A DNA stretch of 6,334 nucleotides from Bacteroidales bacterium. GTDB taxonomy: Bacteria > Bacteroidota > Bacteroidia > Bacteroidales > WCHB1-69. Below, one piece after another: positions 1-5,513 of the stretch. The first letter of the stretch is position 1. Each line of letters begins with the position of its first letter. A model generated the notes under the pieces. It had not been told where the DNA came from. It searched no databases and saw only the letters and a list, made by a program, of their open reading frames with translations. A program made the translations under genes and the position numbers. The stretch spans positions 1 through 6,334 of the forward strand of contig JAKSMH010000068.1 of the NCBI GenBank assembly GCA_024400715.1, given 5' to 3'.

Positions 1-23
1 TTTGAATGAGACATCGGCACTTT

Positions 24-1217
24 CTACCTTAATTTGTTCTTCAAAAAACTTTGGCGCACGTAGGCAAAAAAGGCAATTACCCCCACGAGATTAACTATCC
101 AAGCGGTCCAGAAAGCCCAATGATAACCCACGTTTTCGGAAATGATGCCACCGGCGAGAATACCTAAGCCCACGCCAATATCCCAGCTGATGAGGACACT
201 GGAGTTGGCGGTTCCGCGCTGGGTATGAGGTGCCAAATTGATAAACATCGTCTGGAACGCAGGCCACATGTGACCATTGCCGAGACCGATGACCAGAGCG
301 GCTCCGTAATAGCCGATGGGGTTGTGAAGGGCGGCAAACAGCAAGTAGCCGCAAAGGGAAATGCAAATGCCGACAGATGCGTTTTGGACAATCTTACCCT
401 GCCGGAGCGTACGGCTTCCTATGAGACGCGACAAAATCAGTCCGATGGAAAGCAGCATAAAGAAGAAGCCCGTACCACCGGTGATTCCCAATTCCTCTTT
501 GCCGTAAATGGCGACATAGGTGGCCAGTACGCCGTACGAAAAAGAGTAACAAATCATAGCGGCACCTTCACTCCAACCTTTCAGAAGGAAAAAGCGGTCG
601 AGCGATATTTTGGGCTTGTCCTTGATTAATTCACGCTCGTTGAGTTTTAAAGTAGAATTGATGGCGAAACCGATGCCCGAGGTAATTAAAGAAAGCCAGA
701 ACAGCAATTCATAACTGTTGGTAAGATGCAAAATATAAATGGCCAGGGCCGGGGCGATGGCCGAAGCGATATTGTTGCTCAATCCGTAATAACCAATACC
801 TTCGGCACGACGCGTGGGATGCAAGACATCGATTGCGACCGTACTGTTGGAAACCGTCGTTGCACCAAATGGGGCGCCGTGAAGCGTACGCACAATGGCA
901 AAGAGCAACAGCGAACCCGCCATCAAATAGCCACCAAAAAAGACGCAAAACAGCCCATAAAAAATCAGCAGGACTTTTTTTCGTGGAAAACTGTCCACAA
1001 AAAATCCACTAAACGGCCTTATTATCAATGCGGTAAGTGTATATCCAGACAAAACGATGCCTATCATTTGCTTATCGGCATCAAAAGTTTCCTTCAGGTA
1101 GAGTGGCAGTAAAGGTGTCAACAGCATAAAGGAAAAAAAAATCATAAAATTGGCAATCCAGACCTTGAGATAGTTAGAATTCCAAAGTTTTTCCTGAGGT
1201 TGATTTTCTTCTTTCAT
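24..1217 (-). CDS. MFS family transporter (complete, 397 aa, substrate unknown)
   Basis: This is an inner-membrane secondary transporter of the major facilitator superfamily, with about 12 hydrophobic segments and the usual family length. The hallmark motif A loop between helices 2 and 3 is visible at residues 71-81 as GFFVDSFPRKK (G71, D75, R79, K80), preceded by RPFSG. A degenerate copy, GSRTLRQGK, lies at 267-275 between helices 8 and 9, as expected from the internal duplication. Helix 5 (about 143-163) has AP where drug antiporters usually have the GP of motif C, so an efflux role is not supported by that motif and the substrate cannot be named. The start ATG is at 1217. It has no Shine-Dalgarno sequence, as is usual in Bacteroidota, but a TACTTTTG -7 box lies 22 bases upstream. 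The stop is TAG at 24-26. The gene is divergent from the tRNA. Family assignment is firm; function is open. Confidence 0.93.
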   Translation of the reverse strand: MKEENQPQEKLWNSNYLKVWIANFMIFFSFMLLTPLLPLYLKETFDADKQMIGIVLSGYTLTALIIRPFSGFFVDSFPRKKVLLIFYGLFCVFFGGYLMAGSLLLFAIVRTLHGAPFGATTVSNSTVAIDVLHPTRRAEGIGYYGLSNNIASAIAPALAIYILHLTNSYELLFWLSLITSGIGFAINSTLKLNERELIKDKPKISLDRFFLLKGWSEGAAMICYSFSYGVLATYVAIYGKEELGITGGTGFFFMLLSIGLILSRLIGSRTLRQGKIVQNASVGICISLCGYLLFAALHNPIGYYGAALVIGLGNGHMWPAFQTMFINLAPHTQRGTANSSVLISWDIGVGLGILAGGIISENVGYHWAFWTAWIVNLVGVIAFFAYVRQSFLKNKLR

Positions 1218-1235
1218 CTATTTTTTCAAAATAAC

Positions 1236-1267
1236 TTGCAAAAGTACAAATTTTTTTCGTATTTTTG
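1236..1267 (+). promoter_or_regulatory. Promoter of tRNA-Val (TTG - 21 bp - TATTTTTG)
   Basis: A TTG at 1236-1238 and TATTTTTG at 1260-1267 match the Bacteroidota -33 (TTTG) and -7 (TAnnTTTG) elements, with a 21-base spacer. Transcription would start only a few bases before the tRNA 5' end at 1279, leaving a very short leader for RNase P. The -33 element sits next to the -7 box of the divergent MFS gene, so the two promoters physically overlap. Confidence 0.6.
1239..1246 (-). promoter_or_regulatory. -7 promoter box of the MFS gene (TACTTTTG)
   Basis: Read on the minus strand, these bases are TACTTTTG, a full match to the Bacteroidota primary-sigma -7 consensus TAnnTTTG. The predicted transcription start falls at about 1233, giving a short leader before the ATG at 1217. 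No good TTTG -33 element is seen at the standard spacing: the nearest TTTG on this strand (1277-1274) is 27 bases away, so the promoter may be weak or regulated. The box abuts the -33 element of the oppositely directed tRNA promoter. Confidence 0.55.
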
Positions 1268-1278
1268 CAGCCGCAAAT

Positions 1279-1356
1279 GGGACGTTAGCCCAGTTGGTTT
1301 AGAGCGCTGCCTCCACACGGCAGAGGTCATAGGTTCAAATCCTATACGTCCCACCA
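1279..1356 (+). tRNA. tRNA-Val, anticodon CAC, with encoded CCA; atypical C33 and C12
   Basis: The cloverleaf folds completely. The acceptor stem GGGACGT (1279-1285) pairs with ACGTCCC (1346-1352), followed by A73 and an encoded CCA (1354-1356). The D arm is 1288-1305, with G18G19 at 1296-1297. The anticodon stem CTGCC/GGCAG (1307-1311/1319-1323) encloses the loop TCCACAC (1312-1318). The variable loop is AGGTC, and the T arm ATAGG/CCTAT carries the loop TTCAAAT. The anticodon at 1314-1316 is CAC, which reads GUG valine codons; A35, C36 and A73 agree with valine identity. Two departures from consensus are seen: base 33 (1313) is C rather than the near-universal U, and the D stem GCCC/GAGC has a C12-A23 mismatch where most tRNAs have U12-A23. 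A promoter and a terminator flank it, so it is probably an expressed single-gene unit. Confidence 0.95.
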
Positions 1357-1378
1357 ACTTTTCATATTTTTGTGGGGG

Positions 1379-1415
1379 AAAAAGGATTTGTTATATTTTG
1401 GCAAGTCCTTTTTTT
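1379..1415 (+). terminator. Rho-independent terminator of the tRNA
   Basis: The arm AAAAAGGATTTG (1379-1390) pairs with CAAGTCCTTTTT (1402-1413) over 12 positions with one U-G wobble, around an 11-base loop, and runs into a tract of seven T (1409-1415). It lies 23 bases after the encoded CCA and points the same way as the tRNA, so it most likely ends that transcript. Confidence 0.75.
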
Positions 1416-1516
1416 ATTGTTTGCCGAAGGAAAGTATTTCTTTTCCGTTGCCGGCTAAACGCTGAAACTCGCTGATCATCATAGCTATTTTTTCGCAAAA
1501 AAATCTTCTTTTTTTC

Positions 1517-1547
1517 TTGACTTTTAAAAAATATCTTTGTAACTTTG
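1517..1547 (+). promoter_or_regulatory. Promoter of the 149-aa membrane protein gene (TTG - 20 bp - TAACTTTG)
   Basis: TTG at 1517-1519 and TAACTTTG at 1540-1547 fit the Bacteroidota -33/-7 consensus with a 20-base spacer. A second overlapping -7 match, TATCTTTG, lies directly upstream at 1532-1539. The start of transcription is expected near 1553, about 22 bases before the ATG at 1575. The possible in-frame TTG start codon at 1545 is part of this -7 box and would not be transcribed, which decides the start of the gene in favour of 1575. Confidence 0.65.
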
Positions 1548-1574
1548 CCTCATCATTTTAATATCCAAATCATT

Positions 1575-2024
1575 ATGAATAATTTACGTCAATACATTCA
1601 AAAAAAGGACATAGTTGAATTTATAGCATTAATTGCGACCATCGTTCTCGTTGTCATCGCTGATATGATTATAATGTGGCCTGTGGCAGCTGCTATCTTC
1701 TACATTTATTACATATTTCTGATTATTCACCTCATTAAACATTTTTGGGAATACCCCATTTTGAATAAGAAAGGTAAAATTTCCATTGGAATGTTCATCT
1801 TTTCCGTGTATGTCAAAACATACGCTGGTGCACTAATGCTATCATGGCTTTTTGCTTTTAACAAAATTCAATATTCATCAATAATATTGCCAATGACATT
1901 AATATGGGCAACGGTATCCTTATTGACCTATTTTATCTTAGTTCTTTGTAAGAAAGAACGAAGTGAAATTATCAATACGTCAATGTACTTCATTCCCCTT
2001 ATCATTTCTTGTTTTTTCCTGTAA
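1575..2024 (+). CDS. Small polytopic membrane protein of unknown function (149 aa)
   Basis: I do not recognise the family. The product is almost entirely hydrophobic, with about five predicted membrane segments at roughly residues 13-34, 36-57, 71-95, 104-125 and 133-149. The short connecting loops are rich in lysine (KHFWEYPILNKKGK after the second segment, CKKERSE after the fourth). No signal peptide cleavage site, catalytic motif or cysteine cluster is visible. The start was set at ATG 1575 because the longer reading frame begins at a TTG inside the promoter -7 box; no Shine-Dalgarno sequence precedes it. The coding sequence is clearly more AT-rich than the transporter upstream. It has its own promoter and terminator, so it appears to be a single-gene unit. 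A role as a small accessory membrane protein is possible, but nothing in the sequence shows it. Confidence 0.72.
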   Translation: MNNLRQYIQKKDIVEFIALIATIVLVVIADMIIMWPVAAAIFYIYYIFLIIHLIKHFWEYPILNKKGKISIGMFIFSVYVKTYAGALMLSWLFAFNKIQYSSIILPMTLIWATVSLLTYFILVLCKKERSEIINTSMYFIPLIISCFFL

Positions 2025-2063
2025 TTAATCAATTCCAAAAACAATCAATGATAAATTTTTTCC

Positions 2064-2107
2064 AACGAGCCACAGAAAAATGCGGCTTGTTTTCTTATCT
2101 TTTTTTT
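2064..2107 (+). terminator. Terminator-like hairpin after the 149-aa gene
   Basis: AACGAGCC (2064-2071) pairs with GGCTTGTT (2084-2091) around a 12-base loop, and the 3' side is followed by a T-rich run through about 2107. Read as plus-strand RNA, the stem has one G-U wobble; read on the minus strand the same position is an A-C mismatch and no U tract follows. It therefore suits the plus-strand gene ending at 2024 better than the convergent gene ending at 2095. It overlaps the 3' end of that convergent gene by about 13 bases. Confidence 0.55.
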
Positions 2108-3546
2108 CGCAACAAGTATAAATCCCCGTCCGTATCTAAAATCTCATACTGGGCACTGTCGCTTATCATCTGGTTAATTTTTTCCATATCTCCTTCATAA
2201 TAACACCAATGCTCTTTTTTTACCAAGTAATATTCGGCATTATAATGAAGTCCGAAAGGAAACATATAAACGCTGTCTCGCAGGGCTAAATGAGGGGTAA
2301 AGAAAGATGTGGCGCATACGGAGGCATCATCGGGAATCTGTTGCAGCATTTTACGGGCAACCGACTGATTGAAATCGCTTGGCCGATAATGAGATGCCGA
2401 ATAAATTCTCACTTTCTCCCGGAAAATTGGAGCAATAGGATTATCAACAGTATAAATCGTAGTACACAGATTTAATATTATCATTGCGACAGCTATGGCC
2501 TTTTGCCATTTTTGATGATTGATTTGTGCAATGACGATGAAGCTGGCGATAATTAAAATGGGGGCAAATTCAACATTATATTGGAACAATATTCCCCAAA
2601 ATAAATTGTCGGCGGATAACATTTTTTGCGCCAACAACGGCGCCAACATAATCAAATAGTTTGGCTTGAAACAAGCAAGTAGCAACCCGGATGTCAATGC
2701 GCAAATGTAAAATTCAACTTTAAGACTTCCATTACTGCCAATCCCAAACAAATTTTGAATTGTTTCTATCGGATGAGATAAAATCCATAGGGAAATTTCC
2801 ATAAAATTAGAACCCATATACTCGTAACGCCCAAAGCCCGGACTACTTCCTTGATTAAAATGAGGCATCACCCACAAAGTCACAACCGACAAATAGATGA
2901 AACAGAAGACCATATACGCACCTAACCATATCATTGCTTTTTTGTCTTTGCGATAATCCCAAAGTAAGGCGATAAAGACGAAGCAAAGCCACAATGGTAT
3001 GGTTTCTTTGGCAATAACCATCAATAGCAGCATAAGTGATGATTTCCCGTAGCAACGAGATTTGAAAAAATACAACAACCACGGCAAAAACATAGTCGCC
3101 ACGACATTGGAATGGTAGTCGAAAGACAAGGCGTGCCAAATGCCAAAAAAGGACAGGAAAGAGAGCATCGCGGCAAACGGTATTGTTTCAGTATCGCTAT
3201 AAAGATGAATCAATTTATAAATGCCCACGGCTCCAAACAGAACCGCCAAAATTTGCACGACGAGTAGCGTCAACGGACCAAACAACCACACCAAGGGAGA
3301 AAAAACCATTAAATACAAATCAAAATGATCTCCTAACAAAACCATAGGTGCCTCTTGGAAGAAGCTGCTGTCGCACATTCTAAAATGCGCATAGTCGTAC
3401 AGGGCTTTTGTATAAATGCCGAGATCCAGTCCGTATGTTCGAAAAGTAAAATAATTCGTAATGGAAAGTAATGAAAACAACACGGCAAAAACCACTAAGA
3501 CAGTGATAAAAATGATTTTGCGATGTCGTTGAAAAAATTGCTCCAT
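2095..3546 (-). CDS. DUF2079 family polytopic membrane protein, likely GT-C fold (483 aa)
   Basis: The sequence matches the pattern of the DUF2079 family, predicted integral membrane proteins related to GT-C glycosyltransferases that use lipid-linked sugar donors. No DUF2079 substrate can be deduced here. Family-like motifs occur in order: YGLDLGIY (38-45, first extracytoplasmic loop, where GT-C enzymes carry their acidic catalytic residue, here D41), LGDHFD (71-76), SFDYHSN (141-147), AKET (179-182) and YNVEFAP (323-329). After roughly ten membrane segments, a C-terminal soluble region (about 365-483) carries IPDDASVCAT (404-413) and PHLALRDSVYMFP (418-430), also typical of the family. The first hydrophobic helix (11-32) follows a basic N-terminus. 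The start ATG is at 3546 with no Shine-Dalgarno sequence. The gene is convergent with the 149-aa gene and divergent from the DUF4153 gene, so it is probably transcribed alone. It is intact, with no frameshift. A glycosyltransferase role is inferred from the fold relationship only. Confidence 0.88.
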   Translation of the reverse strand: MEQFFQRHRKIIFITVLVVFAVLFSLLSITNYFTFRTYGLDLGIYTKALYDYAHFRMCDSSFFQEAPMVLLGDHFDLYLMVFSPLVWLFGPLTLLVVQILAVLFGAVGIYKLIHLYSDTETIPFAAMLSFLSFFGIWHALSFDYHSNVVATMFLPWLLYFFKSRCYGKSSLMLLLMVIAKETIPLWLCFVFIALLWDYRKDKKAMIWLGAYMVFCFIYLSVVTLWVMPHFNQGSSPGFGRYEYMGSNFMEISLWILSHPIETIQNLFGIGSNGSLKVEFYICALTSGLLLACFKPNYLIMLAPLLAQKMLSADNLFWGILFQYNVEFAPILIIASFIVIAQINHQKWQKAIAVAMIILNLCTTIYTVDNPIAPIFREKVRIYSASHYRPSDFNQSVARKMLQQIPDDASVCATSFFTPHLALRDSVYMFPFGLHYNAEYYLVKKEHWCYYEGDMEKINQMISDSAQYEILDTDGDLYLLRKKR

Positions 3547-3602
3547 AAAACCGCTTCGTTTTGTTTACGACAATGAGTCAATGTGAAAATTTTAAGCTTT
3601 TG

Positions 3603-3610
3603 CAAAAATA
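3603..3610 (-). promoter_or_regulatory. Possible -7 box of the DUF2079 gene (TATTTTTG)
   Basis: On the minus strand these bases read TATTTTTG, matching the TAnnTTTG consensus. Transcription would start at about 3597, giving a leader of about 50 bases before the ATG at 3546. The -33 position holds only a T-rich stretch without a clear TTTG, so this is a tentative call. Confidence 0.4.
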
Positions 3611-3725
3611 CATCTTTTGTTTGTATAAAAAAACAGAATCATCATTTCTCCATTTTCAAGATTTTCTTTTCAAAAGAACTAACGAAATTTTAGATTCAAA
3701 ACACCTCACCATACAATTTTTATGT

Positions 3726-3733
3726 TATCTTTG
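3726..3733 (+). promoter_or_regulatory. -7 box upstream of the DUF4153 gene (TATCTTTG)
   Basis: TATCTTTG matches the Bacteroidota -7 consensus TAnnTTTG and lies 26 bases before the ATG at 3760. No TTTG or TTG is found at the usual -33 spacing, so the box rests on the -7 match and its position. It would drive the DUF4153 gene and probably the reductase fusion gene after it. Confidence 0.55.
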
Positions 3734-3759
3734 CGTTTTCAATCAAAAAATAATTAGAA

Positions 3760-5487
3760 ATGAACAATAAAGCTTCCATTTTTATTGGTAAAATCAAAGA
3801 AATAGGCAAAAATCTGCTGCTGTCCGTCACCAAACATCCGGTTGAATTTGTTTTACTGCTCTATGCAACCATCGTATTCATTTTGGGCGTGACAATTGAT
3901 CACGAGGGAGGATGCTTTTACTATCCAATGCCCCTCATTCCATTTTTAGTCATCACCGCCTATTCGCTCAGCTTTTATCAGAAAAGAAATCGACTTTTTT
4001 TTCTGCTTTACCTCTTGCCGATCCCTCTTTGCACTCTTTGCCTACTATTTCCCCAACTTCCTGAGTTTGTCGATAGTTATACCTACTACATTCTGCTGAT
4101 TGTCTTCTTTCTTTGGATGTTTATTCGAGCTTTTTTGTCTCACAATGAGGACTTTATCGAGCGCAATGCCGTCATGGCACGTTCCGCCGTTTTGGCTGCT
4201 TTTTGCGCAGGTGTCATTTATCTGCTCTACTTCTTAATCATTACTTCTTTCATTTTTATTTTTGATTTACCCGGAAATAAAGAATATACCATGTCAATCA
4301 GCATGGCCTATATTGTCTTTGTATTGATTATGCCGATGCTGTTTTTCACTATGGAAGATAGCACCAAAACATTTCAAATGAGCAGGTTTCTGAAAGCCAT
4401 CCTGAATTGGGTGCTCACCCCTGCCCTGCTTATCTATACTATCATTTTATACGTTTACGCCGTCAAGATATTGGTAACATGGACTTTACCCAAAGGAATG
4501 ATATCCATTATGATATTCATCTTCGGCCTGGTGGCAATGTTTGGCCAGATGATGCAGCATTTCTGCGACAAAAAGCCATTTCATTGGTTCTACCGGAATT
4601 TCAGCTGGTTTGCACTGCCACTTCTGGTAATGTTCTGGATAGGCACTGCCAGGCGAATTTCCGATTACGGACTCACCACATGGCGTTTTTATCTCATAGT
4701 CTGTGGTTTACTCATGACATTATACTTTATTCTATTCTTATTTAAGAATAAAAAAGGATATTTTATCCTCACCCTGAGTGCTGCCATCCTCTTTTTGCTC
4801 AGCATCTGCATTCCTCCTATTTCCGCCAAACACATTGCCCTTTACTCGCAAGTGGAACGCGTTCGAAATACCGCCAAACAGATTGGCATGTTGGATGACC
4901 ACAAAATGCTGCGAACAGACCTGAAAACAGCTGACGACACACTGCATCTCAAAGAACATCGAACTATCTATCAATCATTAAGGTATATTGAGAAAGAAGC
5001 GGACTTTGAAAGTGAAAAATCCCTGGGTAAATTCTTCAATATTCGGTCCGCTGATGATTATTTGAAGAATCTCAGTCCAAAGACCGTGGCCTATGCAACC
5101 CAATATTCCGAACCTGCCATCAATGAAGAAGAAGACCAGACAAAATTTTGGGTAAACTTGCCCTCCAAAGACTATAAATTACCCATCGAAGATTATCAGT
5201 ACCTTATCGCAAGTAATGATTATGGACCGAGTTTTGCTCACATTGAGCAATTCAAGGATATGAAAACTAATCAGATTCTGGATCAAATCTTGGAAACCCA
5301 ATTAAAGAAATGCGGATACGTACCGGGGACTCCCATTACCGAAGCCTGGTGCGATTGTCATGCCGAAGAATTGCTCATTTACACAACAGACAGCGCCTGC
5401 ATTGTCTTTTCTTCTTGGTATCTTAATGTAGAAGACGACCAGATTCACATCGAAAATTGGTTTATTGACTACACTTTGGTAAAATAA
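3760..5487 (+). CDS. DUF4153 domain-containing membrane protein (575 aa)
   Basis: This is a Bacteroidales-type DUF4153 protein, a family of no known biochemical function. A basic N-terminus (KIKEIGKNLLLSVTK) is followed by about 11 hydrophobic segments up to residue 352. Positively charged loops (near 74-78, 121-141, 199-211, 269-279, 329-332) fall on alternate sides, so the N-terminus is predicted cytoplasmic and the C-terminal soluble domain (about 353-575) periplasmic. Family-like signatures are the stretch around 211-247, with a polar TWTLPKGM turn after a tyrosine-rich helix, and RRISDYGLTTWRFY (298-311). The soluble part begins with a conserved-looking SQVERV...IGML segment (363-378) and ends with a cysteine-rich patch including CDCH (531-534). 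The start ATG at 3760 sits 26 bases after a -7 box and has no Shine-Dalgarno sequence. The next gene starts 26 bases after the stop, with no terminator between, suggesting cotranscription. Confidence 0.85.
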   Translation: MNNKASIFIGKIKEIGKNLLLSVTKHPVEFVLLLYATIVFILGVTIDHEGGCFYYPMPLIPFLVITAYSLSFYQKRNRLFFLLYLLPIPLCTLCLLFPQLPEFVDSYTYYILLIVFFLWMFIRAFLSHNEDFIERNAVMARSAVLAAFCAGVIYLLYFLIITSFIFIFDLPGNKEYTMSISMAYIVFVLIMPMLFFTMEDSTKTFQMSRFLKAILNWVLTPALLIYTIILYVYAVKILVTWTLPKGMISIMIFIFGLVAMFGQMMQHFCDKKPFHWFYRNFSWFALPLLVMFWIGTARRISDYGLTTWRFYLIVCGLLMTLYFILFLFKNKKGYFILTLSAAILFLLSICIPPISAKHIALYSQVERVRNTAKQIGMLDDHKMLRTDLKTADDTLHLKEHRTIYQSLRYIEKEADFESEKSLGKFFNIRSADDYLKNLSPKTVAYATQYSEPAINEEEDQTKFWVNLPSKDYKLPIEDYQYLIASNDYGPSFAHIEQFKDMKTNQILDQILETQLKKCGYVPGTPITEAWCDCHAEELLIYTTDSACIVFSSWYLNVEDDQIHIENWFIDYTLVK

Positions 5488-5513
5488 TTTCAAAAATTCA
5501 AAGATCTAATTTT

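Noticed and set aside
225..1112. Plus-strand open frames opposite the MFS gene
   Set aside because: Polar, low-quality peptides antisense to a clear transporter gene; no promoter or family resemblance.
1200..1475. Plus-strand open frame of 91 codons across the tRNA
   Set aside because: It reads straight through the tRNA-Val and its terminator; the peptide is the familiar artefact of translating a tRNA.
1416..1516. Possible small RNA or regulatory hairpins in the spacer (for example ATTTTTT-CGC-AAAAAAAT at 1487-1504)
   Set aside because: The stems are short or AT-only and no promoter pairs with them; nothing supports a distinct RNA gene.
1545..1574. Upstream TTG extension of the 149-aa protein
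   Set aside because: The TTG is part of the TAACTTTG -7 box, so it would lie upstream of the transcription start.
1357..3759. Possible genomic island beside the tRNA, given the AT-rich DNA after it
   Set aside because: No integrase is present and I found no repeat of the tRNA 3' end elsewhere in the window; the composition shift alone is weak evidence.
3561..3770. Plus-strand 69-codon open frame before the DUF4153 gene
   Set aside because: It starts at TTG, contains the promoter -7 boxes of both flanking genes, overlaps the next start and has low-complexity composition; better read as intergenic.
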